Shown: in pieces, positions 53,134 to 62,180 of the stretch
Layout of the letters: every line of letters starts with the position of its first letter
Position numbering within the stretch: the first letter of the stretch is position 1
DNA from: Streptomyces sp. YIM 121038
GTDB lineage: Bacteria > Actinomycetota > Actinomycetes > Streptomycetales > Streptomycetaceae
Length of the DNA stretch: 64,000 bases
Direction: 5' to 3'
NCBI RefSeq assembly: GCF_006088715.1
Contig: NZ_CP030771.1
Coordinates: forward strand, 8,368,001-8,432,000
Position numbers and translations under genes: made by a program
Notes under the pieces: model-generated
Told to the model about the DNA's origin: nothing
The model's input: the letters and a program-made list of their open reading frames with translations, nothing else
The model's database searches: none

Positions 53134-54339
53134 GTGCTCGAGGAGAACAACGTTGTCCGGGGCACGTTCGAAGAGATCAACGTTGACCTGGGCTTGGACA
53201 TACACCGACGGGACCGGTTCGATCCGGTGCCAGAGCTACGCGCCTTGATGGCCGAGGGCCCCATGGCCGTACTGGGCGTCGAGGACGCCCCCGAAGGGCG
53301 GACCGCGTGGCTTGCCGCCGGGTACGACGAGATCCGGCAGGTTCTCGGCTCGGAAAAATTCAGCTCCAAACTGCTCTACCACGGCACCGCGGCCGGTTTC
53401 ATCTTCCCCGGCTTCCTCACTCAGTACGATCCACCGGAGCACACGCGTCTGCGCCGGATGGTGACAGGCCCCTTCGCCATCCGGCGGATACAGGGGTTCC
53501 AGCCGCAGGTCGAGAAGATCGTCGAGGCCACTCTCGACGACATCGAGTCCACCGGTGGCCCCGTGGACTTCGTCCCGCGTTTCGGGTGGCCCATCGCGAC
53601 GACGGTGACCTGCGACTTCGTCGGCATTTCACGTGATGACCAGGCGGAGCTGTCCCGTGCCCTGCACGCCAGCCGGGCCGAACGGTCGGGTAAGCGGCGC
53701 CTGGCGGCGGGAAACAAGTTCTGGGCGTACATGAACCAGGTCGTGACGCGTACCCGCCGCGATCCCGGTGACGACCTGTTCGGCGTCGTGGTGCGCGAGC
53801 ACGGCGACGAGATCACCGACGCGGAGCTGATCGGGGTGGCCGCGTTCGTCATGGGCGCGGGCGGGGACCAGGTGGCGCGCTTCCTCGCGGCGGCCGCGTG
53901 GCTGATGGTCGAGGAGCCCGAGCAGTTCGCCGTGCTGCGGGACAGGCCGGAGACCGTGCCGGACTGGCTGGACGAGGTGGTCCGCTACATCACCAGCGAC
54001 GAGAAGACCACTCCGCGCATCGCGTTGGAGGACGTGCGCATCAGCGGTTGTCCCATCAAGGCAGGCGACACCGTCACGCCCTCGTTCCTTGCCGCGAACC
54101 GCCGGAACTTCCCAGGCCCGGACGACCGGTTCGACATCACCCGGGACAAGCCCGCGCATGTCGCGTTCGGACACGGCATCCACCACTGCCTTGGCCGGTC
54201 GCTGGCCGAGATGGTGTTCCGGGTGGCGATCCCGGCTCTGGCGCATCGCTTTCCGACGCTGCGGCTCGCCGAACCGGATCGCGAGATCAAGTTGGGGCAG
54301 CCGCCGCTCAACGTGGAAGCCCTGTGGCTCGACTGGTAG
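53134..54339 (+). CDS. oxyA: Cytochrome P450 OxyA (residue 2-4 crosslink)
   Basis: 401 residues from GTG 53134 with AAGGA 8 nt upstream. The N-terminal part (TFEEINVDLGLDIHRRDRFD PVPELRALMAEGP) and I-helix GAGGDQVARFL match vancomycin/balhimycin OxyA; the heme Cys352 is in FGHGIHHCLGRSL, and the ExxR pair is in DEVVRYI. OxyA installs the aryl-ether bridge between residues 2 and 4 (D-O-C ring), the step after OxyB, on the peptide bound to the NRPS via the X domain. First of three tandem oxy genes. Confidence 0.93.
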   Translation: MLEENNVVRGTFEEINVDLGLDIHRRDRFDPVPELRALMAEGPMAVLGVEDAPEGRTAWLAAGYDEIRQVLGSEKFSSKLLYHGTAAGFIFPGFLTQYDPPEHTRLRRMVTGPFAIRRIQGFQPQVEKIVEATLDDIESTGGPVDFVPRFGWPIATTVTCDFVGISRDDQAELSRALHASRAERSGKRRLAAGNKFWAYMNQVVTRTRRDPGDDLFGVVVREHGDEITDAELIGVAAFVMGAGGDQVARFLAAAAWLMVEEPEQFAVLRDRPETVPDWLDEVVRYITSDEKTTPRIALEDVRISGCPIKAGDTVTPSFLAANRRNFPGPDDRFDITRDKPAHVAFGHGIHHCLGRSLAEMVFRVAIPALAHRFPTLRLAEPDREIKLGQPPLNVEALWLDW

Positions 54340-54385
54340 CGCCGGATCGCAGGAGGAGAACCGATGGCAGGGAAGGAGCTTCCCG

Positions 54386-55582
54386 TTGACTGGTGACGAC
54401 GAGCGCCCCGTCCACATTCGCAGACAGGGCCTCGATCCGGCGGACGAACTGCTCGCCGCGGGACCGCTGACGAGGGTCACTGCGGGATCCGGAGCGGACG
54501 CCGAGACCCGCTGGATGGCGACCACGCACGCTGTCGTCCGACAGGTGATGGGCGATCACAAGAGGTTCAGCACACGGCGCCGCTGGGACCGGCGGGACGA
54601 GGTCGGTGGGGAGGGCATCTTCCGGCCGCGCGAGCTGGTCGGCAACCTGATGGACTACGACCCGCCGGAGCACACCCGGATGCGGCAGAAGCTGACTCCC
54701 GGCTTCACGCTGCGCAAGATGCAGCGTCTACAGCCCTCCATCGAACAGATCGTGACCGAGCGCCTCGATGCCATGGAGCAGGCGGGGTCCCCCGCGGATC
54801 TGATCGAGTTCGTCGCCGAGGAGGTGCCCGGGGCCGTGCTGTGCGAGCTCATCGGCGTGCCCAAGGACGACCGGGTGATGTTCCTGCGGCTGTGTCACGC
54901 TCATCTCGACGCCTCGCGAAGCCAGAAGAGGCGGGCGGCGGCCGGCGAGGCGTTCTCCCGCTACCTGTTGGCGATGATCGCCAGGGAACGGAAGGATCCG
55001 GGCGAGGGGTTGATCGGAGCGGTCGTCGCCGAACACGGCGACGCGGCCACGGACGAGGAGCTGAGGGGCTTCTGCGTCCAGGTGATGCTGGCAGGCGACG
55101 ACAACATCTCCGGAATGATCGGCCTTGGAGTGCTGGCGCTGCTGCGCCACCCCGAGCAGATCGCAGCGTTCCGAGGCGACGAACGGTCGGCGCGACGGGC
55201 GGTCGACGAGCTGATCCGCTACCTGACGGTCACTTACTCCCCGACGCCCCGCATCGCCATGGAGGACGTCATCATCGGGGACCAGGTGATCAAGAAGGGG
55301 GAGAGCGTCATCTGCTCGCTTCCGGCGGCCAACCGTGACCCCGACCTGACACCGGATCCGGACCGTCTCGATGTCACGCGCGAGCCCGCCCCGCACGTCG
55401 CGTTCGGGCACGGCGTCCACCATTGTCTGGGAGCTGCTCTGGCCCGCCTCGAATTGCAGACGGTCTATACCGCTCTGTGGCGGCGATTTCCCGGGCTGCG
55501 GCTCGCGGATCCCGCCCAGGAGAACATGTTTCGCTTGACCACCCCCGCGTATGGACTGACGGAGCTGATGGTCGCCTGGTGA
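54386..55582 (+). CDS. oxyB: Cytochrome P450 OxyB (residue 4-6 crosslink)
   Basis: 398 residues, the same length as vancomycin OxyB, using a TTG start at 54386 with AAGGAG 7 nt upstream. Hallmarks are HIRRQGLDPADELLAAGPLT near the start, LMDYDPPEHTRMRQKLTPGF, the I-helix MLAGDDNISGMIGLG and heme Cys347 in FGHGVHHCLGAALARLE. OxyB makes the first aryl-ether bridge, between residues 4 and 6 (C-O-D). Its near full-length agreement with the vancomycin enzyme supports Hpg4 and Bht6 in the product. Confidence 0.95.
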   Translation: MTGDDERPVHIRRQGLDPADELLAAGPLTRVTAGSGADAETRWMATTHAVVRQVMGDHKRFSTRRRWDRRDEVGGEGIFRPRELVGNLMDYDPPEHTRMRQKLTPGFTLRKMQRLQPSIEQIVTERLDAMEQAGSPADLIEFVAEEVPGAVLCELIGVPKDDRVMFLRLCHAHLDASRSQKRRAAAGEAFSRYLLAMIARERKDPGEGLIGAVVAEHGDAATDEELRGFCVQVMLAGDDNISGMIGLGVLALLRHPEQIAAFRGDERSARRAVDELIRYLTVTYSPTPRIAMEDVIIGDQVIKKGESVICSLPAANRDPDLTPDPDRLDVTREPAPHVAFGHGVHHCLGAALARLELQTVYTALWRRFPGLRLADPAQENMFRLTTPAYGLTELMVAW

Positions 55583-55714
55583 CCGCCCGCGGCAGCCGCA
55601 TTTGTCCACGTGAGGCGCTGGACGTCCCGCTCGATTATAGATGAAACTGAGGCGGCAGCGTGGGCGGGGTGAACTCGCCGGGAATCCCGGTCAGTGAAGG
55701 AGATCCCACTCGGC

Positions 55715-56935
55715 ATGAGTCCAGATATCGATGAGGTCGCGCCACTCTTACGAGAGCCCGCGAACTTCAAGATGCGAACGCATTGTGATCCACATGCAGA
55801 CAATTTCGATCTCAGAGCGCATGGCCCGCTTTTCCGTATTGTCGGTGAGGCGTCCGAGCAGTTGGGCAGAGAATATGTGTGGCAGGCCTTCGGGTACGAC
55901 GTCGTGCGCAGGATACTGGGCGATCACGAGAATTTCACGACCCGACCCCGGTTCATCCAGGGCGAAACAGCGGAACGCATAGAGCCCCAGTTCGTCGGAC
56001 AGATATCGACGTACGATCCGCCCGAGCACACGCGCCTGCGGAAGATGCTGACACCGGAGTTCACGGTCCGACGTATCCGCAAGATGGAGCCCAACATACA
56101 AGGCCTCATCGACGATCGGCTCGAGATGATGGAAGCCGCGGGACCACCCGCGGACGTCCAGCGGGACTTCGCCGATCCGATCGGCGCGGGCGTTCTGTGC
56201 GAGCTGCTCGGCATCCCGCGCGATGACCGGCACGAGTTCGTCCGGCGGCTCAGGCGGAACGTCGATCTGAGTCGCGGGCTCAAGGCGAGGGCCGCCGACA
56301 GCGCGGCGTTCAACCGGTACCTGGACAACCTGATCACCCGGCAGCGGAAGGAGCCCGGCGACGGGCTCCTCGGCATGGTCGTGCAAGCGCACGGGGACAA
56401 CATCACGGACGAGGAGTTGAAGGGCCTGTGCATGGCGCTGATCCTCGGTGGTGTCGAGACCGTCGCGGGAATGATCGGATTCGGGGTCGTCGCGCTCCTG
56501 GACAATCCCGGCCAGATACCGTTGCTTTTCGCGGGCCGCGAGAAGGCCGATCGCTTGGTCACCGAACTGGTGCGTTATCTGTCGCCCGTGCAGGGGCCGA
56601 ATCCCCGCCTGGCCCTCAAGGACGTGGTCATCGACGGGCAGTTGATCAAGGCCGGGGATTATGTGCTGTGTTCGGTTCTCATGGCCAATCGGGACGAGGC
56701 GCTGACGCCGAATCCCAACGCCGTCGACGCGGGCCGTGAACCGGTCTCGGACGTCGGATTCGGACACGGCATCCATTACTGCGTAGGCGCGGCGTTGGCA
56801 AGGGCGATGCTGCGAATTTCCTATCAGAGCCTCTGGCGACGGTTCCCGGAGCTGCGCCTTGCAGTGCCCATCGGGGAAGTGAAGTATCGAAACGCTTTCG
56901 TCGACTGTCCGGATCAGGTGCCCGTGACTTGGTAG
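55715..56935 (+). CDS. oxyC: Cytochrome P450 OxyC (residue 5-7 biaryl crosslink)
   Basis: 406 residues, the usual OxyC length, from ATG 55715 (AAGGAG about 12 nt upstream). It starts DIDEVAPLLREPANFKMRT as OxyC does; ISTYDPPEHTRLRKMLTPEF, I-helix ILGGVETVAGMIGFG and heme Cys356 in FGHGIHYCVGAALARA follow. OxyC forms the C-C bond between Hpg5 and Dpg7 (A-B ring). Leu12 is encoded by TTA (55748-55750). There is no OxyE gene between oxyA and oxyB, so no 1-3 ring is expected. Confidence 0.95.
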   Translation: MSPDIDEVAPLLREPANFKMRTHCDPHADNFDLRAHGPLFRIVGEASEQLGREYVWQAFGYDVVRRILGDHENFTTRPRFIQGETAERIEPQFVGQISTYDPPEHTRLRKMLTPEFTVRRIRKMEPNIQGLIDDRLEMMEAAGPPADVQRDFADPIGAGVLCELLGIPRDDRHEFVRRLRRNVDLSRGLKARAADSAAFNRYLDNLITRQRKEPGDGLLGMVVQAHGDNITDEELKGLCMALILGGVETVAGMIGFGVVALLDNPGQIPLLFAGREKADRLVTELVRYLSPVQGPNPRLALKDVVIDGQLIKAGDYVLCSVLMANRDEALTPNPNAVDAGREPVSDVGFGHGIHYCVGAALARAMLRISYQSLWRRFPELRLAVPIGEVKYRNAFVDCPDQVPVTW

Positions 56936-57031
56936 CGGTCGAGGGCAGCGAGCGAGGGTGGCGATCGAGCGGCGCACGCTCATGGAACTAGCCGTAATAA
57001 ATTGGCCCGCAACAGAGGGAATGGTGGCGAG

Positions 57032-58510
57032 ATGTCGGTCGACGAATTCGATGTAGTGGTGGCTGGTGGTGGGCCGGGCGGTTCGACCGTGGCCACACTC
57101 GTGGCTATGCAGGGTCATCGGGTGCTGCTCCTCGAGAAGGAGAACTTTCCCCGGTACCAGATCGGCGAGTCGTTGTTGCCTGCCACGGTGCACGGCGTGT
57201 GCCGGCTGCTCGGCGTCACGGACGAACTGGCCGGTGCCGGGTTCCCGATGAAGCGCGGTGGCACGTTCCGCTGGGGTGCTCGCCCGGAGCCGTGGACGTT
57301 CCACTTCGGCATCTCCGCCCGGATGGCCGGCTCGACGTCATACGCCTATCAGGTCGAGCGGGCGCGATTCGACGAGATCTTGTTGAACAACGCCAAACGC
57401 AAGGGTGTCGTCGTACGGGAGGGGTGCGCGGTCACCGATGTGACGGAAGACGGCGACCGTGTCACCGGTCTGCGCTACACCGACCCCGATGGCAGTGAGC
57501 GTGCGGTGTCGGCGCGCTTCGTGGTGGACGCGTCGGGCAACAAGAGCCGGCTGTACGGCAACGTCGGCGGCACGCGGAACTATTCGGAGTTCTTCCGCAG
57601 CCTGGCGCTGTTCGGCTACTTCGAGGGCGGTAAGCGGCTGCCCGAGCCGGCCTCGGGCAACATCCTGAGCGTGGCCTTCGACAGCGGCTGGTTCTGGTAC
57701 ATCCCGCTGAGTGACACGCTGACCAGCGTTGGCGCGGTCGTGCGCAGGGAGGACGCCGAGAAGGTCCAAGGAGATCGGGAGAAGGCCCTCAACGCCTTGA
57801 TCGCCGAGTGCCCGATGATTTCGGACTACCTGTCGGACGCGACCCGGGTAACGACCGGAAAATACGGGGAACTGCGGATCCGCAAGGACTACTCCTACCA
57901 GCAGACGAACTTCTGGCGGCCAGGGATGGTCCTGGTCGGCGACGCAGCCTGCTTCGTGGACCCGGTGTTCTCTTCCGGCGTGCATCTGGCGACCTACAGC
58001 GCGCTGCTCGCTGCCCGGTCGATCAACAGCGTCCTCGCGGGCGAGCTGGACGAGAAGACGGTACTGACCGAGTTCGAGGCGCGGTATCGCCGCGAGTACC
58101 AGGTGTTCTACGAGTTTCTCATGTCGTTCTACCAGATGAACGTGAACGAGGACTCGTACTTCTGGCAGGCCAAGAAGGTCACGAACAGCCGGAGCGCCAC
58201 CGACAGTGAGTCGTTCGTGGAGCTGATCGGTGGGGTGTCGTCCGGTGAGACGGCACTGACGGCGGCGGACAGGATAGCTGAGCGCAGCGCTGAGTTCGCC
58301 GCGGCCGTGGATCAGATGGCAGGCGGCGACCAGGAAGACATGGTGCCGATGTTCAAGTCACAGGTGGTCAGGCAGGCGATGCAGGAGGCCGGCCAGGTGC
58401 AGATGAAGGCGCTGCTCGGCGAGGACGCCGAGCCCGAGCTGCCGCTCTTCCCCGGCGGCCTCGTGTCCTCACCCGATGGCATGAAATGGCAGCCCTACCA
58501 GCAGGCGTGA
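57032..58510 (+). CDS. bhaA: FADH2-dependent halogenase (BhaA/VhaA-like)
   Basis: 492 residues from ATG 57032, matching the 491-residue BhaA. FAD-binding GGGPGGST lies at residues 12-19, the halogenase motif GWFWYIPL (WxWxIP) near 220, and VLVGDAACFVDPVFSSGVHL closes the FAD domain. In the balhimycin system it chlorinates beta-hydroxytyrosine residues 2 and 6 on the NRPS-bound peptide; the same role is expected here. It follows oxyC and precedes the GT4 gene. Confidence 0.95.
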   Translation: MSVDEFDVVVAGGGPGGSTVATLVAMQGHRVLLLEKENFPRYQIGESLLPATVHGVCRLLGVTDELAGAGFPMKRGGTFRWGARPEPWTFHFGISARMAGSTSYAYQVERARFDEILLNNAKRKGVVVREGCAVTDVTEDGDRVTGLRYTDPDGSERAVSARFVVDASGNKSRLYGNVGGTRNYSEFFRSLALFGYFEGGKRLPEPASGNILSVAFDSGWFWYIPLSDTLTSVGAVVRREDAEKVQGDREKALNALIAECPMISDYLSDATRVTTGKYGELRIRKDYSYQQTNFWRPGMVLVGDAACFVDPVFSSGVHLATYSALLAARSINSVLAGELDEKTVLTEFEARYRREYQVFYEFLMSFYQMNVNEDSYFWQAKKVTNSRSATDSESFVELIGGVSSGETALTAADRIAERSAEFAAAVDQMAGGDQEDMVPMFKSQVVRQAMQEAGQVQMKALLGEDAEPELPLFPGGLVSSPDGMKWQPYQQA

Positions 58511-58622
58511 GGGCTCCGCACTTCCTCGATTCGCCGACGGCCGACCGCGGCGTTCGTCGATCGCGCGTTGAGCAGAGCTGATCCGATCGGTATTCGTCGT
58601 TACGTGAGAGAGTGGGTTCACG

Positions 58623-59696
58623 ATGGGCAATTGGAAGATTCTGGCCCTTGAGTTCGATCAGCTCGGGCGGGACCTCCGGCCTGACGAAGAAATCGCGGAA
58701 GGTATTGCCCAACAATCTCCGCTCTGGCTGAGGATCTCGAACCTCTTCCAGCGCCACCTGTCGGTGCTGCGGCACCTGCCGCCTGGGCAGTTGATTCTTT
58801 GGAAGCTGGAGCACTGGGGGGACAGCACTCCGTTCGATCGGATCCCGATGTCCCCCGACGCGCACCCGGCAACTTATACCAAGGAGCTGCTGAACCTTGG
58901 GCATCTGGTGCATCCGTATACGTTCACGCAACGGAATCGGGAGCTGCTTCATCATGACATTCCATTGCTTCGCGAGCTGGATTTCAGCATCGTCCCGATA
59001 GCCCAGAAAGTACCTGTCGAAGGTGCCTCGCACGAAGCCCTGCGGGTCAGCTTGAATCTTGATGCAGGCGACACGCTGCTGGGTGCCGGAGGAATGCTGC
59101 ATCCGGCGAAGGGCATCGACGAGATCGCTGTGTGGTTCCTCCGCAACATCCAGGATCCGAAAACCCATCTCCTGTGCTGTGTCATACCGGACGAGCCTGG
59201 TGTGACGGAGGAACTCGTCCGCCGCCGCTGGGAACAGGCGGCCGGCGTGGACTCGTCCCACCGGATTCATGTGCACATGGGCGCGTATCGCCAGTGGGAG
59301 TGGATGTGCTCCTTCTATCGGGCAGTCGACGTCATGCTGGTGAACTCGGTCAGCGACTCGTGGGGGCGCATGCTTTCGGAAGCCGTCGGACTCGGCGTGC
59401 CGACGCTGGCTCGACGAGCCGAGTGCGCTACGAACGACATCTTTCCTGGTCTTGTCCTCGTGTCTGACTTCGAGAGTCTCTCGCGCGAGGAATTCCGAGC
59501 CCTTGCCGACACTGCGCGCGAGCGTGCTCCAGGACTTGCCCGCTACGCCAACACGCACTACGCGGCGCCTGTGGTGGAGAAGCAGTATCTGGAAATGCTG
59601 CGCGCGTGGACGCCGGCGGATCGGCTGGCCGACTTCGACCAGCTGGCACAGCAGCCGCATTCGCGTCGCCTCGTCCGAGAAATGATCGACCGCTGA
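58623..59696 (+). CDS. GT4-type (GT-B fold) glycosyltransferase
   Basis: 357 residues from ATG 58623. The C-terminal half is a GT4-like donor-binding domain: LLGAGGMLHPAKGIDEIAVW, YRAVDVMLVNSVSDSWGRML and SEAVGLGVPTLARR, where the Glu of SEAVGLG is the usual nucleotide-sugar ligand. The N-terminal half is poorly conserved. It is not a GtfA-E type enzyme (GT1) nor the multi-pass mannosyltransferase (GT39-like) of teicoplanin/ristocetin. Its place between halogenase and methyltransferase is where the gtf genes lie in vancomycin-class clusters, so it is a candidate for aglycone glycosylation; donor and site are unknown. Confidence 0.78.
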   Translation: MGNWKILALEFDQLGRDLRPDEEIAEGIAQQSPLWLRISNLFQRHLSVLRHLPPGQLILWKLEHWGDSTPFDRIPMSPDAHPATYTKELLNLGHLVHPYTFTQRNRELLHHDIPLLRELDFSIVPIAQKVPVEGASHEALRVSLNLDAGDTLLGAGGMLHPAKGIDEIAVWFLRNIQDPKTHLLCCVIPDEPGVTEELVRRRWEQAAGVDSSHRIHVHMGAYRQWEWMCSFYRAVDVMLVNSVSDSWGRMLSEAVGLGVPTLARRAECATNDIFPGLVLVSDFESLSREEFRALADTARERAPGLARYANTHYAAPVVEKQYLEMLRAWTPADRLADFDQLAQQPHSRRLVREMIDR

Positions 59697-59809
59697 ACTG
59701 TACGAAGTGATGGTTCCACTGCCGCACCGGGCTGCCCGGCCGCGGTGACCGCGACGTCGTCAACAACCCACTCGTCCCCGAGATGGATGCCTACCAGGAG
59801 GTCGGCCGT

Positions 59810-60631
59810 ATGAGTAATCAGCTGGAGCATGGACCGGTCCGGACCACGCGCGCGGACGCTTTGCTGGCCTCTGTAGGGGAGAGAGGCGTTCTGCGCAGTT
59901 TCTACGACGAGGACCTAGGGGTCGACCTGATGCTGGAGGCGGACGGCGCCTCGGAGGTACGGGAGATGGCCGCCCACATTCCTCCTGCGTCCGGGTCGGT
60001 GCTGGAACTCGCTGCCGGAACGGGTCGGCTGACATTCCCTTTCCTGAAGCTCGGCTTCGAGGTCACCGCACTTGAGCTGTCGACCACGATGATCGCCACA
60101 CTCCGGAAGGAGTTGGCAGCCGCGCCGGCGGACCTTCGGGACCGGTGCACTGTGGTGCAGGGAGACATGGGCGCCTTCACGCTGGGTAAGCGCTTTGGTG
60201 CCGTGGTCATCAGCTACGGCTCGATCAGCCTCCTGGACGACACCCAAAGGCCTGGCTTGTACGCGTCGGTTCGTGCGCACCTCGAGCCCGGAGGGAAATT
60301 CCTGGTCAGCATGGCCGATAACGGCATGTGGAAGTCGCAGGAGCGCCAGCAAGAGCTGTCGGGCCGAAGCGGCCGACGGTATGTGTTGCACGCACGGCGG
60401 TCACCGGCAGAGAAGATCCAGGACATCACGATCTACCCTGCCGATGACACGTTGGACCCCTTCGTCATCTGCACGAGCCGCTTGAGGCTCCTCGACGCGG
60501 ATCAGGTGGTACAGGAACTCGAAGAGGCCGGATTCGACGTGGTGGCGCCGACTTCGTTCAGGTCCGACGAGGAGCGTGGCGGCCCTGGCGCGCTGCTACT
60601 GGAGGCGTCACTGCGGAGCGATTCCGCATGA
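59810..60631 (+). CDS. mtfA: SAM-dependent N-methyltransferase (MtfA-like)
   Basis: 273 residues from ATG 59810 with AGGAGG 8 nt upstream. SAM motif I is VLELAAGTGRLTFPF. The opening SNQLEHGPVRTTRADALLAS and the RDRCTVVQGDMGAFTLGKRF and SGRSGRRYVLHARR stretches match MtfA, which methylates the N-terminal amine of chloroeremomycin/A47568-type peptides. N-methylation of residue 1 is therefore predicted. It is slightly shorter than MtfA (280) near residues 37-42. It converges with hpgT. Confidence 0.93.
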   Translation: MSNQLEHGPVRTTRADALLASVGERGVLRSFYDEDLGVDLMLEADGASEVREMAAHIPPASGSVLELAAGTGRLTFPFLKLGFEVTALELSTTMIATLRKELAAAPADLRDRCTVVQGDMGAFTLGKRFGAVVISYGSISLLDDTQRPGLYASVRAHLEPGGKFLVSMADNGMWKSQERQQELSGRSGRRYVLHARRSPAEKIQDITIYPADDTLDPFVICTSRLRLLDADQVVQELEEAGFDVVAPTSFRSDEERGGPGALLLEASLRSDSA

Positions 60632-60635
60632 CTCG

Positions 60636-60650
60636 CTGAGCCTGGCTCAG
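60636..60650. terminator. Short inverted repeat between mtfA and hpgT
   Basis: CTGAGC, loop CTG, GCTCAG: a 6-bp perfect stem 4 nt after the mtfA stop and overlapping the stop of convergent hpgT. It may be a weak bidirectional terminator. Confidence 0.4.
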
Positions 60651-61933
60651 GGGAGGCGCGCGGTGATGAGCGCGGCGAGCCGGGAGACGGCCTCCTCGAT
60701 GAGTTCCGGCGTGAGCAGGCTGATTGAGAGCCGGAGTTGGTTGAACCCGCCCTTGCCGCCGTAGAAGTGGTGCATCGGGGTGAACAGGACGCCGTAGTCG
60801 CCGGCGGCGTGCTTCAGCAGCTCGTCGTCGACGACGAAGGGCACGGTGACCGTGACGAAGAACCCGCCCTTCGGCGAGTTCCAGCTGACCCCGGGGCAGC
60901 CGCCGAGCCTGCGGGAGAGCTGGCCCAGCGTGTGCTGGAGGTTGCGTTGGTAGATGGCGATTTCCCTGGCGTTGGCCTTGAGCAGACTGAAGTCGTTGAG
61001 CAGGAGCTTCCCGGCGATCACCGCTTGCGCGATGGGCGAGGTGTTCACCGTGAGCATGCCCTTGAGCTTCGAGAGCTGATCGGCGAGCAGACCGCCCCCG
61101 GTCACGTGCTGATCCGCCACGACGTAGCCGACCCGGGCGCCGGGCATGCCGGTCTTGGCGAAGGAGCCGATGTAGACCACGGCCCCCGACCGGTCGAGCG
61201 CCTTCAGCGTGGGCAAGCGCTCGGATCCGTAGACCCCGTACGCGTTGTCCTCCAGGAGCAGGATGCCGCTCGCCTCGGCGACCTCGAGGAGCCGGCGCCG
61301 GGCGGGCACGTCCATGCTGGTGCCCGTGGGGTTGGCGAAGTCAGGCGTCACGTAGCAGGCCCGGACTCGCTTGCCCTGCTCTTCGGCATGTTGGAGCTGG
61401 AGGACGAGGTCCTGGGGGTCGATGCCGTTCTCGGTGGACCGGACCGGCCAGACCGGGGTGTCGGTCAGCAGCGCGGCCCCGGTCAGGCCGACGTAGGTGG
61501 GGGCGGGGGCAAGCAGCACGTCCCGCTCGTCAGCCCGTAGCGCGCGGAAGACCAGGAACATGGCCTCCTGCGCGCCCACGGTGACCACCACGGACTCGGG
61601 GTCGGCGCCGATGTCCTCGTCCTCGGCGAGGTGGCGGGCGATGAGATCGGTGATGACGCCCTTCGTGGTGCCGTACTGGAAGAGCGTGCGGGTGACCTCA
61701 GCCTCGTCCAGCCCCCGGTCGTTCCGGAGGTGGTCGCAGTAGGCGTCGATGTACTCGTGGATGAGGCGGATGTCGAAGAACTCTTCGTACGGGCGGCCCG
61801 CCGCCATGGAAATGGCCACGGGATATTCGCCGATCAGCTCATTCAGCAAGTTCATCGACGAGATGGCCGGATCGGCGAGCGAGCTGTGCAGAGTTTCCAT
61901 GCTCAAGCGAGTAGAAAGACCGTATGAATCCAT
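60647..61933 (-). CDS. hpgT: 4-hydroxyphenylglycine/3,5-dihydroxyphenylglycine aminotransferase
   Basis: 428 residues from ATG 61933 (ATG 61900 is an alternative; neither has a clear ribosome binding site). It is a PLP fold-type I, MocR-like aminotransferase: SMAAGRPYEEFFD, TVGAQEAMFLVFRAL, TPDFANPTGTSM, EDNAYGVYG and the PLP lysine Lys260 in YIGSFAKTGMPGARVGY. It matches HpgT/Pgat, which transaminates 4-hydroxy- and 3,5-dihydroxyphenylglyoxylate with tyrosine as donor. It is the only biosynthetic gene in this part on the minus strand and is divergent from bhp; the rest of the Hpg and Dpg pathway is not in the window. Confidence 0.92.
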   Translation of the reverse strand: MDSYGLSTRLSMETLHSSLADPAISSMNLLNELIGEYPVAISMAAGRPYEEFFDIRLIHEYIDAYCDHLRNDRGLDEAEVTRTLFQYGTTKGVITDLIARHLAEDEDIGADPESVVVTVGAQEAMFLVFRALRADERDVLLAPAPTYVGLTGAALLTDTPVWPVRSTENGIDPQDLVLQLQHAEEQGKRVRACYVTPDFANPTGTSMDVPARRRLLEVAEASGILLLEDNAYGVYGSERLPTLKALDRSGAVVYIGSFAKTGMPGARVGYVVADQHVTGGGLLADQLSKLKGMLTVNTSPIAQAVIAGKLLLNDFSLLKANAREIAIYQRNLQHTLGQLSRRLGGCPGVSWNSPKGGFFVTVTVPFVVDDELLKHAAGDYGVLFTPMHHFYGGKGGFNQLRLSISLLTPELIEEAVSRLAALITARLP

Positions 61934-62180
61934 GAATGCAAGGGTTTTCCATACCCGGTCGAGATGTCAAGCGCCGGCCGTGGACGCGAATTGATGGCGA
62001 TTTTCGCTGATGTGTGCCGAGCGTGCCGGAAGTGGTGGATGTCTATGGCTGCTCTTTCAGATGCTCGATATCCGAAGGTACGGTCGCACGCATGCCACAG
62101 CATCTGGCGATGACACAACCGTTGCGGGAAACGAGAAATCCGCCGCGCAGTGGACGTGCGGCGAGCGGGGGAGGACCGGC

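Noticed and set aside
55604..55623. GTCCAC and CTGGAC half-sites upstream of oxyC as a third activator box
   Set aside because: The spacing between half-sites is 8 nt instead of 17 and the arms are imperfect.
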